Below are positions 19,901 through 31,800 of a stretch of 60,000 bases of DNA, piece by piece; position 1 is the first letter of the stretch; every line of letters begins with the position of its first letter. Under the pieces are notes generated by a model. That model made no database searches, was not told where the DNA came from, and was given only the letters and a program-made list of their open reading frames with translations. A program made the position numbers and the translations under genes. This stretch comes from Hydractinia symbiolongicarpus (taxonomy: Eukaryota; Cnidaria; Hydrozoa; Anthoathecata; Hydractiniidae): the NCBI RefSeq assembly GCF_029227915.1, contig NC_079879.1, forward strand, positions 24,446,501-24,506,500, read 5' to 3'.

Positions 19901-22900
19901 GCAATGGGGTATTCAAGATAGCAAAGCAAATGAAGAAGACTAATCAAGATGTTGTAGGTAAGAAGTGTATACGTAATGATGAAGGTGCTTTGGCTAGCAC
20001 AGAAGAGGAGAAAAGGGTAGCTTGGAAGAATCATTATCAGAGGTTGCTTAACACTGAGTTTGATTGGGACGAGGATAATTTGTCTGATGATGATGTTGTA
20101 GAAGGGCCAGCTATGCAGATAAAGACAGAATGGGTAGTGGAGGCTATTAGGAAATTGAAGATTGGCAAGGCTGCAGGAGTATCAGGTATTGTTGCAGAGA
20201 TGGTAAAAGCATCTGGATATATTGGAGTTGAGCTTATTACAAGTCTTGCTAACCAGATTATAAAGGATGGTGCTATTCTGAGTGAGTGGTGGCAGTCGAG
20301 TGTAATAGTGAATTGTTTCAAGGGCAAGGGTTATGCATTAAAAAGGGGTAACTATAGAGGTTTAAAGTTGGTTGATCAAGTAATGAAAGTTATTGAAAGA
20401 GTGATTGATAAGTTACTTAGAGAAAGAGTTGATATAGATAAGATGCAATTTGGTTTTGTTCCAGGGCGTGGCACTACAGATGCAATATTTTTACTCAGAC
20501 AGCTTTAAGAAAAGTATTTAGAAAAGAGAAAGAATCTCTATTTTGCCTTTGTAGATTTAGAAAAAGCTTTTGATAGAGTGCCACGTTAAGTTATTTGGTG
20601 GGCTATGAGAAAGTTAGGTGTGGATGAGTGGCTAGTTACGATGGTACAGTCTATGTACAGCAATGCTAGAAGTCGTGTCAGGATTAATGATTCACTTAGT
20701 GATGAATTTAGTGTAAATGGTGGTGTTCATCAGGGTTCTGTACTTAGTCCTTTGTTGTTTATTCTAGTCTTAGAAGCGCTGTCGATGGAGTTCAGAACAG
20801 GTTGTCCATGGAATTTATTGTATGCAGATGATTTGGTTCTCATAGCAGAGTCGATGGAAGAATTAGTTGAAAAGTTTGAGAAGTGAAAGAAAGGACTAGA
20901 AGAGAAAGGGCTAAAGGTAAACACAGCAAAGTCTAAAGTCATGATTGGTAGCATTACAGCCAAGTGTGACCTTGTAATTGGAAAGTGGCCTTGTGGAGTT
21001 TGCAGGAAAGGGGTTGGTAGTAACTCAATTTTTTGTCAGACTTGCAAGCATTGGGTACATAAGAAGTGCAGTAGTATTAGTGGAAGGTCAAGAGCTGACA
21101 TTCAGTTTGTATGCAAGCGTTGCAAAGGTGAGATTATAGAGAATGAAGTATTACCAGCTTTAATGATGTACAACAGTGGCTCGTTAGAGATAGTTGAGAA
21201 CTTCTGTTACTTAGGTGAAATGTTGGGCAGTGAAGGGGGTGTTGGAAGAAGTGTTACTTGCAGGATAGGTTCTGCTTGGAAAAAGTTCAGAGATTTACTT
21301 CCTTTGTTGACTAGCAGAGCCCTGTCAATTGAGGTAAAAGGTAGGTTGTATGAGGCCTGTGTAAGAAGTGTTATGTTGTACGGTAGTGAGACATGGGCAG
21401 TGAAGCAGGAAGATCTTGACCGTTTAGAAAGGAATGATAAGAGAAGGGTTAGGTGGATGTGTAACGTCAGTCTGAGAGATCGGAAAGAGTTCAGATGAGC
21501 TAAGAAGCAGGCTAACTCTCTGTAGAATTAAAGATGTTATCCAGATAAGAAGATTGACCTGGCTGGGGCACTTGGAAAGAATGGAGGAGGATAATTGGGT
21601 AATAAAGTGTAGAGACTTGATAGTTCCTGGGGCAAAGCCCAGAGGCAGACCAAGAAAGACTTGGCAGGAGGTTATAAGGACAGTCTTGATACAGAGGAAG
21701 TTAGATCTAACACAGTCTAGATCAGATTGGAAGAGGGTCATTAATATACCCCGTCCAACCCATGCTAGCATGGAAAACGGACGTTAAGCTGAGAATGATG
21801 ATGCTATTACTGAAATATGACATCATAATTCATGCAGCATAATTAAATCTGAAATTCTTTAAATGTGAATATCTTGAGAGCGAAAAGAGCTTTTTAAAAA
21901 AATTAAAAAGACTTTGGGGTTGTTAACTAACTTTTTAATTTTATACCTCGGGTTCCCTTTAACTTCGTTATCTTTGAAACAATGTTCAATTTAAAATGAG
22001 GCGCCATTATTTGGTTGAAAATTATCACAGCAGACCATACACGGCTAAAATGTTGCTGTAATTTGTTTGATAACTATGTTGGCTTTTTCTTAATGACTTT
22101 TCTTTTCTTTTTTCAAAGGCTTATCCTCAGGGAAATTTTGTAAGGCATAACCAGCTATTGAGTTGAAAGGTCATTTTTCATGCACAGACTTTTTAAAACA
22201 ACAATAGTTTCAAGCACTATTTATTTTTTCTTTTGCATGTTTACCAAGTAGGTAAATTTTAATACTTTTGCTAATACTTTATGAGATTTTATTTTTCATA
22301 AGTTTTAACAACAAAACTCATTAGAGAAGAATTGAGTTCTGTATTCTTCTACTGTGAGGCGCAACCCCAAGTACACCATAAGACGAAGGAACACAAGTAC
22401 CTGAAAATGAGAAGCCTGAGGACACCTGACAACCCAGTTTATGGTTTTTAACTCAAAACAATTGTTATTTTAACGATTCTTCCTCATCTGTTCATGTTTT
22501 CGCATGTTTTTTCTTTCTGTTAACATAAATTCAGAATTGTGGCCTTGAAATTTCATGGCAATAACTGTTCAATTATAGCTAATTTAATGTATTATATATC
22601 GCAGTGATGTACCAAAGTCTTTTTGTTCCTTTCCTTGTTGAAAACTTCTCTGTTAATAATTAACGAACATTGAAATATATATTGTTTTTGTAGGTATATA
22701 AGTGTGAATCTTGTGATGTGTTATAATGTTTCAAAAATTTAGATGTGTGGAATTTTTATTATTTTTAATAATAATAATTTATAAAATAAGTAGTTTTGCT
22801 GTTTAAGATATATGTGGAGTGTCCTGCAGACCCTGACAATCCTGAATTAGAATAAGTGGCTTTAAGAACTAATAAATATTTAAATAACACGAAAAAACCC

Positions 22901-25900
22901 TAAAAAATTTGTAATGACCAGTTTGCCAAAACTATTAGAATCAGGCCTCAAAAGATTTGCTTTTATTGTACACGATAAATCGGACTCAGTAGTAATCTCA
23001 GTAAGCAATCAGAATCAGGTATGCCAAAAGAAAATATGTGGAACCGCGCGTCGTGTATGTGTAAACTTGTTCACGAAGACCTATTTTTATATATTATATG
23101 CACAAAACATTTTTCTATTGTCGTAGAACATTGCCTTTATATGTATTATGTATTATCAACATCTCGAGGATTAAGTGATTTGTTATGTTGCAACAAAATA
23201 GAAATTCATTCTGAGAGAGTGTTGACCTTGCTGGTGTTGGGAACTAAGTTGTAGTACAGCGCCTAGGAGACTTGATATCAGGGTCAGTCAGACCGATACT
23301 TGAATTGACGCCTTGCCTGAGAAAAATTGGTAATTTTTGTTTTAAAGATTGATATAGTATAAGTATAAGTAGTACTTTTTCTTATTATTTTTATCGAGGG
23401 CTGTGATAATCATGGTTTAAATATGTGAGTTCAGTTCGAAAAGATTACATTTAAAGACAGCTTATTTTTATTAACAAAGTTATTTTTGTGATATTTAAAT
23501 AAGTGAACCAATGTGCTTAAAAAAGTTTATTCTGAATGCTTCATACCCGTCTCAGCGAGTGCAATTAGAGTAATATAAGTGTATAAAATAACTTTCAAAT
23601 GTGAAGGAGGGTCAGTAAAAAAAATGGTTTCAATCACTCATTCCTATAATAGATCGCAGGAAAAAAAGTATTGCGCACTAGTTCATTCAAACGTGTAAAG
23701 ACAGCTGCTCTCATTTTTAAAAATAAATATTTAAGTTTGACTTTGTCAATTCAATTTTAAAAGTCTATATCATGTGGAGAAAAAGTATTGTGACAAGCTA
23801 GTAAACATGTGCAAAACAAAGTAGCTCATTTTTGCTAGGTTTCTATGTATAATATGTATAAATTGTTAAAAGGTCGAGACGTGTGAGAAAAACATGCGAG
23901 AAAATTGGTTATTTTAAAAAAAATTTCTTTGTAAATGAAAATGTCAGATTTTTGGGCCCAATCTTTGATGCTGCGTCCAATCAGTGCCTGATGCCGACCG
24001 TGCACCTAATTTTTTGAGGCCTGAGAATGGGCTATTTAAGCTTATTGTTTATTTTTTAATGGCATTCTCCTCATTTTTTGTTTATCACAGATTTCATAGA
24101 TAATTACTTTAGTTGTTATATAATGACAGTTTCCTTATAGTTTTAAGATTTGACCCTGAATGACATGCAACATCTTGACATGCTTGTTTCTTGTCTTCTT
24201 TGTAGGATGGACAGAGGTCATATCGAGTAAGATGGAAGGATTCTTGGTTAACAGAGGAATTGTTGTCATTGACTTATCAAGACCTCATCAACAACTTTTG
24301 GAATACTGCTGCAGCAAATGCTAATAAATCCGAGAATGCTGAGAAAGTCAAAGTGAAACAAGTTAAACCCAACAACATCAAAATTATAAATAAGCAAGGA
24401 CAATTTGATACACAGTACCAACACATTACACCCCAACAGACTATTTCAGTCACAACTCCATCATCTGTAAACAATGATGTTCATGCTGTTAATCTAAAAG
24501 ACATCAGTGAAGCTGCCACTGCTGCTAACTTGCTTGAGCATGGACCATTAATAAAAGGAACAACGGTGTTACCAAAGATGCAAAATCAAGGAGTAAATCC
24601 AAACTCATTGACTTCTATTGTTGTCAATAGTGATGTATCTTTAGCAAGTGGCTTGCAATACCCTGACATGCCTCCAACAATGCTTAATGCACCACTTCCG
24701 AAATATCAACAAGCCCTACAACAACAAATTAATGTACAGCAACAACCACTTGCAGAAAATTCTGAAACTGGAAAAGTGACCTTTCCAAAGCATGTGTTTT
24801 CACAAGCTCGATTTGTAAATAAGAAACAACAGCAGCAGATGGTTGCTTCTGAGCAGCCACGTGTGACCTGTGATATCTGTCAAAAGTCTCTTAAGACTAA
24901 GAAAATGTTATGGGCACATAAAGTTGCAGTTCATTTTGGTGGTAATTTTCCCTGTGAGATATGTGGCAAGAAGTGCATCACAGGTGCAGAGTTGCGTCGC
25001 CACTTGACATCACATTCTGCTGAACGTAAATTCGTTTGTCAATACTGTGGCCTTGCTTACAAAAGATGGTCACACTTATATCAACATTTGAGAGTACATG
25101 AGGAAGAGAAGAATTTTAGATGTGATGTGTGCCATATTAATTTTAAGGTACAATCTGAATTGAAAGATCATTGTTTTGCTGAACATTCTAATGGTGACAT
25201 GGTTCAGTGTAGTGTTTGTAAGCACAAACTTCAAACACCATTGGCTGTTTATCACCACAGTATGAAGCACACTGGGACGAGAGATTTTATTTGTGAGATT
25301 TGTGGATCAAACTTTAAACGTAAGCAGCATCTTGTTACACACATGAAAACTCACTTGACTGAAAACAAAGCAGCAGATGGATCAACAGAGACCTATGAGT
25401 GCCAGGTCTGTGACCTCACTTTTAGTTTAAAGATGGAACTAAAAGCTCATTGTGAGAGCGCACATCCATTGGAAGGTAGTGAAACAGCCACATGTAAGAC
25501 ATGCAACAAGCGGCTAAATCTTTCTCATTCTGTCTACTTGCATGGTTTGAGACATTGTGGATCAAGAGATTTTCAGTGTGACGAATGTCAGCAATTGTTC
25601 AAAAGAAAAGCTCATTTGCTTCGTCATAAATTAGACAGACATCCTGAAGTTCCCAGAGAAAGAAAAAAGAGAGCTGTACAAAATGAGCCAATTGTGTGCC
25701 ATCTTTGTAGGCGAACTTTCAAATATAAAACTGCTTTGGTCAAACATATGGCTGGGCAGCATGGTGTACTACCCAAGTCAGATTATTCATCTGACAGTGG
25801 AATTGTGTTTAAAAAAGGAATAAAAAAGCCCCACCAGTGTGAAAAATGCCTTAAACGATTCAAATCCAAAGGAAGTCTGGGAAAACATAAGTTGAACAAG

Positions 25901-26743
25901 CATGGCATTGGTGCAGAAGTGAGCATACTTATCCAGTATGGTGAAGAAAATGAGACTCAAAATGCATCAAGTATTCATGAAAATGTTGTAGAGATTGATG
26001 GGGATAATGCATCAGCTACTATGGTCCCTGCATCTTCGATTATGCTTGCAGAATCCAATAGTGGTCACACTGAAGAAGAAAACATAAATCTTGAGATAAA
26101 AGCTGGTGCTGAAGAAACTTCTGAAAAAATGCAAGTTGACGATGATATTACAAGTGCTGGCAGGGAAGTCATCACTGCAGGTGGTGGCAATGTTGCTAGT
26201 ATTGTTGCTAGTGCAAGGCAATCTGGAATGGTCAAGGATCCTCCAAGACAAGTCATCACAGTTGACCAAGAGACTGGTCAGCTTATTTTAATTGAATCTA
26301 GTGGTGTAATTGAAGAAGAAGAGTCAACCGTTACTGAAGAGAAAGAACAAATGGATGCATCTACTGATCATGGACAAGTTGTTGGTATTCAGTCAGATGG
26401 TGCTGATTCATCGACTATCCAAAACAATCAGGGTCAAGTAATTTCTGTCCAACCTGATCCAATGCAGACAAGTACTTCTGTAAGCACACCACAGGAGAGC
26501 AACTCTGATGATGTCACTGCATTATCACAAGCAAATGGTCAAATTGCTGTTGGGTCATTAAATCAGCAAGTGTCTCTTGGTCAAATTATCAACCAAGATG
26601 GAGTGACGTTGACAACGATGCCAATTCAATCTGTGCAAGGTTTAACCGGTACTGAAAATATAATCGATTTTACACAAAGTAACAATGAACAGATCGTGGT
26701 GCTGTTATCGGCTTTAAATTCCCAGGGTATGCAGCCCATGTAA
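16991..26743 (+). CDS. C2H2 zinc-finger protein with N-terminal chromodomain-like segment
   Basis: Two exons, 16991-17119 and 24206-26743, are both in phase 0 and give 888 aa. The start ATG (AACAATGG) has a good context. Residues about 29-80 span the junction and read FVPDKIVDFSISQ then DGQRSYRVRWKDSW...LINNFW, the pattern of a shortened chromodomain; this also supports joining the two exons across 7 kb. Eleven C2H2 fingers follow at about residues 264-610, most with CxxC-12-HxxxH or HxxxxH spacing and few canonical TGEKP linkers. The C-terminal 280 residues are acidic, rich in Q, S, T and V, and could act in transactivation. It is probably a nuclear DNA-binding regulator. I do not recognise a named orthologue. 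The intron contains a LINE and a foldback element. Confidence 0.85.
17455..17490. repeat. Perfect 14-bp inverted repeat (hairpin)
   Basis: The arms ACCAGCAATGAAAC (17455-17468) and its exact reverse complement (17477-17490) enclose an 8-base loop. It lies in the long intron of the zinc-finger gene and is followed by AT-rich near-palindromic sequence. Confidence 0.85.
18025..18330. mobile_element. Foldback/MITE-like element
   Basis: The left end CCTTTACGATAATTC (18025-18039) is the inverted complement of the right end GAATTATCGTAAAGG (18316-18330). Inner blocks also pair: GGAGGTAAA...TTATAAGAGT (18092-18120) with ACTCTTATAA...TTTACCTCC (18246-18274). The whole 306 bp is thus an imperfect palindrome with no coding content, as expected of a non-autonomous DNA element. 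It lies about 0.2 kb upstream of the LINE in the same intron. Confidence 0.75.
18776..19458 (+). pseudogene. Retrotransposon APE-type endonuclease domain, broken
   Basis: The frame from about 18872 reads GNSDRYGGVGIFV, VSVYAPQ-like, VMVGGDFNGHV and IDYFLIRK, which are landmarks of the AP-endonuclease domain that nicks target DNA for LINE insertion. The true N-terminus is probably MASVNVGT at 18797, separated by a deletion or frameshift from the rest. A stop at 19418-19420 with a one-base frame change breaks the link to the downstream RT frame. Confidence 0.8.
19459..21787 (+). pseudogene. Retrotransposon reverse transcriptase with PHD-like finger, broken
   Basis: RT landmarks are KIGKAAGVSGI, FGFVPGRGTTDAIF, FVDLEKAFDRVPR (motif A), GVHQGSVLSPLLF and YADDLV (catalytic motif C, near 20821). 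In-frame stops occur at about 20506, 20587 and 20884, and a frameshift lies near 21498. Between the RT palm and the C-terminal region is a Cys/His cluster (CGVC, CQTC, HWVHKKC, CKRC; 20994-21125) with PHD-finger spacing. The end of the frame is at 21787, close to the 3' palindrome. Confidence 0.85.
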
Positions 26744-28891
26744 AATCTTCTTAAGCCAAATGTAGTTGGCACAAACTGTTAAGTTTTCGATTGTTATTAT
26801 TATTTATTTTTTAGTTTATTCTACATAAGTAATTCATTCCTTACTGCTTGTGTTTTTGTGTATAGCTGCATGAGTGCTTTCTGCCACGTAATGAAAGATT
26901 TTTTTTAAAATATGCTTTTAGTTTAAAAAAAAAGTCATGAACTCCTCATCCTGAGAAACAATTTTTTTCTTACTTAGTTTGTTAACAATTTAATTAGGCA
27001 CTATCCTGTCCTTTATTTCATTTATATATGTTTTTTTAGAGATAAAGTATGCAGAAAAACTAATTCATAGCTTTTTTTCCGTAATAATTATTGTTTCAAC
27101 AGTTGTATTATATTATTCTAATGGCATTTTTTTCTGGATGTTCATTTTTAAATGTTCATTAATTTTCATCCTAATATAAATGCTAACTTTCTATCTTTTG
27201 TTCTTTATCGAAGAAAAACAGGAATCTCAAGTTTCATTTCAGCAAATCTCAACTTAAAGAAAAAGGCTCACTTGTGTATTCATCTAATAAAACAACTATT
27301 TTTAAACCTAGCAATTATATATTTAGCAATTTAATTATAAATTTGGGACAAAAAAAGTTTACTTTATTCTCTAAAACTAATCTAAAAAGTGATTTCATAA
27401 AAAATATAATAATTGCAACAAATATTCTCTCAAACCCTTAGATGTTATTTAACCTCAAGGTAAAATTGGCATTTTCTTCCAAAATGGATGATGAATAAAT
27501 TAAAAATTCAAGTTTATTGTTTTGTTTCTTGTTATTTTTCCAGAGAAATTTTTTTTTCAATGAATTTTATCTTTGATATAAAAATGATCTTATCTTACAG
27601 ATTTTATAGGTGGTGAATTTTTAACTGGCTGTAGACCTGTGTTCTGTATTAAGTCGAAAATAATTTATCTTTGGAATATTTGTTCATAACATGATCTTGC
27701 AACGTTTGTGAGAAACCCATGTTTTCACATTAATGCAGACGAAAGTTCTCACAAGAAGTTTAATGGTACTAATTTTGAGAAATTTAAAGTCAAACAAAAA
27801 AGGTTTGGAAAAAGGGCTAAGGAAAGTTGAATTTTTGTTTGGCATGTACCACCTAAAATTAAACAAGTATACATTTTATTGCTGAAAAAGATCTAGACTG
27901 ACTTTGTTAGGATAAAGTTATTGTTAATTTTAATTTTCTATAAGCTAACTTCAACTCACCATTTTGTCAAAAAAATTACATTGTTAAGGTAAATAATCTT
28001 ATTAAATTTGATGCAGGGAATACCTGCACTTCGGAATGCAATATTGTTCGAGACAAACGTAACAGAAAGTGAACTTTTAAAAGATGAATGTAACATGAAG
28101 CGAAATTTTAAGAAAAAGGAAAAGCTTTAATCGATCTTTTGTTTCCATCCAGGTTCGTAAAAGAGTTAATTACTTTAATTGCTGTGATCAGATTGGTTGA
28201 TTTCGATCCTTTAATTATTATCGCCTCAACTAATAAATAACCAATAATGATTTTGGTCATTGCCAGTCATTGACAGCTGTAGCTGTCGAAACATAGCCTA
28301 GAATAAACTCACTTGATTATGACATTATTAAAATTATTCAAACTTGTTATTGATAAAAATGTTAGGTTTGATTGTACAATGAAAAGTGTTTTTGTGTGTA
28401 GTATGTGCTTGAAAACCTCATGGAAAATCTCCAGCATCAGTGTCTTAAAGATAACCCAAGGTATAAAATAATGTAGAGTTTTTAAAATTTAAGAAAATTC
28501 CCACCCATATTCAGTCATTTTGCTAAGAAAATTGAAGCTCGGGTCAAAAATGTTGTTTTTATATAAAAGACGTAATATTGAAATAACTTATAATCTCATA
28601 AAAACAGATAAGGTTTTGAATTTAAAATAAACAATGTATACCTTTTTTGTTATAAATAGAATTTTATAAATACCCTCTGCCTAATTAGCCTCCGTTGTTA
28701 ATTAAGCACCATGGGGTAAGCAATGAGGTTTTAAATAAGTATTTGGGTTATTTACTACTTTATTAAACAGTGTTTAGGTCTTTAAAGATTTCAAAAATCT
28801 AAACTTGGTAAATAACCAAAGTCTTCGGTTTACTAAAGCAACATACCTAAAAATTACCTGTATTTTTCCACAACATTTTCATTTTTATAGT
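26744..28891. other. Spacer: zinc-finger 3' UTR to RMI1 start
   Basis: No gene was recognised. The left part should be the 3' UTR of the zinc-finger gene. The right part must contain the RMI1 promoter and any 5' UTR exon. It is very AT-rich with poly-T runs. Short open frames show no recognisable protein. Confidence 0.6.
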
Positions 28892-31800
28892 ATGGAAAGT
28901 AGTATATTAGCATGTTCTCATTTTCTGAAGTCAAAATCAATCAAAGCTCAAAAGGATTGGCTGGAAGCTTGTATTGAATGGTTAACAGAAGAAAATAATG
29001 TACGAGATGTTATAAGAAGTATGCTTGGATATAGTATCAGCGTTTGTTTGTTTTGTTTTTGTTACTATTAACACAGTGAACTTCAATTTTTATTTACTAG
29101 AGAATTGTTGACATTTTTGCAGGGTGTACTAAGCATAAAAGACTTAAAAGAACAAGTTTATGAACAATGGCTGCTCTCGGATTTGAGAGAAATTGCAGAA
29201 GTATCATTTCCACCATCATTATCTAGTATAAAAGGAACAAAAACAATAGGGGGAATATTTGCAGTTCAGGTAAAACTAATATTTTATTTTCCAAGCAGGG
29301 TTTTGTGTGAATATGGCTAATGTAAATGTATGCTAATGAAATAACTGTGTGCATTGTTGTTGCGACTTTGTTGTAGTGCATGGAAGCTTAACAAAGTTTA
29401 AAAATTAATTTTTAGATATCAACTTTTTTAAGGATTTTCACCCATACCACCTCCATAACAGATCTTCTATGTTTTTTAGGTAAACAGTATTATCGACATA
29501 GGACATTCTGCATACTCTCAACTTCAAAAAATTAAAGGACAAGAATTAGATTATAATGAAGAAGGAGAAGAGGAAGACAATACAAAAGAATTTTTTAAAA
29601 GAGGAACCAAGACAGCCAACACTAGGGATACCACCAAGGTATAAGTTATTATTTTTGGGAATAACATATCAACCTGAAACTTGTCTGCTAATATTATATC
29701 AATTGATTTATTCAATATGCAATTAGATTTTTTGCTGTTGTTGACCAATTTGCAATATTTTTTGTAGTGGAAAGAAGTCTCATCAAGAATGTTGTTTATG
29801 GAGCTGCATGATGGTTGTCAAAGTGTGAAAGGTCTGGAATACCAACCAATCAAACATCTTAATATAGAAAATATCATGCCTGGTGCAAAGGTGCTGTTTT
29901 TGTATTTATTATCAAAGTCTGTCCATTAGACTTTAACACTTGCATAGACTAACAAGTGTACAGTATTGTCAAACTAAAGACTTTAAGCCCTCCTTTGTCT
30001 TTTTTAAACATTGTTTTCTGATGCATAATTAAGGATACAATAAGCATGATTAAATAATTTGGATCCAATAATTTGATATCATAAATCTTTGGGAAATATT
30101 TGACATTTTTCATAGGTTGATATACGATTTTCCTACTAGAATGTAAAATACAGGGATTTATTAGAAACACTCCCTTTTTTACGTTTTAATTCCCAACAAA
30201 TTGTTTTCTTGACTTCTTTAATCATGAAGGTCAGTGTCTGAAATCAACACTATCAGTTGTCATCCTGGGTTAACATAGCAACAAATAAGGATATTTACAA
30301 ACAAGTAAAAAATATATAAAAGGATTTCTTTCCTTTCATTCTTTATCATTTCACAACATCCCGCTACATACCTACCATTTTGTTTTGATTTAATTCTATC
30401 TTCCCTCAATTTTGCGAGGAGGGGTCCTGTACCGTTCTTTTTTTGTGGAATTGTGTCTGTGATGAGCATTTTTGAAGTTTGTTTTGATAACATCTGCATT
30501 ATACAACTCCACTTAAGAACCAGACATTGTGCATAGTGATGGCAATTGTAAATAAGTTTCAATTGTATATAAGTTTCAATTGTAAATAAGTTTCGGCGAT
30601 TTCTCAAAACCATTTTGATGTTGCCAAATTTTCTAGATTTCCTAAACTGAAAGTTGAAACTCTTTTTTGTTATTTTATACTTACAGGTTCTGTTAACTGG
30701 CCTTTTAACAATTAGAGATGGCATGTTTTTACTAAAAGCTGAAAATATAAAGTTATTAGGTGGAAACAGCGAGCAGTTATTGACAAGTCATAGCCAGTCA
30801 AAGATTTTAAAAGATATTTTGTGAGTTATCAATTATTTTTTTTGTAGTAGTAGTAATTTTTAAGGACAACAACTGATAGAGCTTTTTCATTTCTTATATA
30901 CATTCTCATTATAATAAATAAAATTTGTACAAATGAAAATTAGGTTACTTAGCTACAGAACCCATTAATTTGAGTCAAATCTTCCTCACATCTACACTAA
31001 GAGTAAGTGTATAAAACATATTTTGCTTTTAGTAGGACAACTTCAAGGGAAGAAAGATATGACCAGATTTTATGAATTTTGTGTTATATTAGTGAAGTTC
31101 TCTTAGACTATTTCTAATTAAAACATTTTACAGAAAGAAATTTCGCAATTGATGACCTTCCTAACTTCTTCTGGATTTTTGATAAATTGGCAAAGCTGTA
31201 AGACTTTCTTCTGCAAACATTTTCTTCCCTTAAAGTGACACATCTCTCCGTACATTTTGTGTGGCTGAGTGTGGATATGAATAATATTTGAATTTAATCT
31301 GTATAGGCACATTGAAGATAATGTTGAAGAAGAAAATGTAACACAAGCTCCTGTTCAAAATAATCTACAACAGCAGCAACCAAGTGCAATGTCCGATAGT
31401 TCAAATAGAAATCAACAATATCAAATTCAAACACAAATAAGCACCAATCAAAATCAAATAAACAAATCAATGCAACGACAACAACATTCAACTTCCTATG
31501 CAACAAGCAAGCAAGCATCTACTTCACATAAAAAGTCAAATACAAATACAACAGCTTCTTTCACCTCAACGGCTTCTTGCACTCTTACTAAACCTAAAAA
31601 TGTCTTGAATCTTTCTGAAAATTTTTTTGATGACAGTTTTGGTCACATGGAAATGGATGATTGGGATTTCAGTCCTGGTTTAAAAGGAAAAACCAAAAAT
31701 TCTCAGCGAAAAGACTCTGAATCAATCTATGTAAGTCACGACGATATCCCGGTTTCTAATTTACTCAAAAGATCAAAAAAATTATCAAAAAAGCAAACAA

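Larger units (their letters stand above)
18547..21805 (+). mobile_element. Degenerate non-LTR retrotransposon (APE endonuclease + RT)
   Basis: The element is about 3.3 kb, in the sense direction inside the zinc-finger gene's intron. Order: 5' leader with GGAAGGGCATCCAGCTGTAA, endonuclease-like region, reverse transcriptase, PHD-like finger, C-terminal region with WLGHLERMEEDNW and PRGRPRKTW, then a short 3' UTR containing the perfect palindrome CCATGCTAGCATGG (21760-21773) and GATGATG at the end. This 3' end resembles elements I recall from molluscs and cnidarians. Several stops and frameshifts show it is dead. No clear target-site duplication was found, so the ends are approximate. Confidence 0.88.

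Noticed and set aside
22681-22731. Possible short exon after TTTTTGTAG reading VYKCESCDVL then stop
   Set aside because: It would give an alternative end for the zinc-finger gene, but there is only one CxxC pair, no supporting motif, and chance is likely.
22914-23020. Possible internal exon ending CAG|GTATGC in the zinc-finger intron
   Set aside because: No acceptor gives an open phase-compatible exon, while direct joining of 17119 to 24206 is in phase and reconstitutes one domain.
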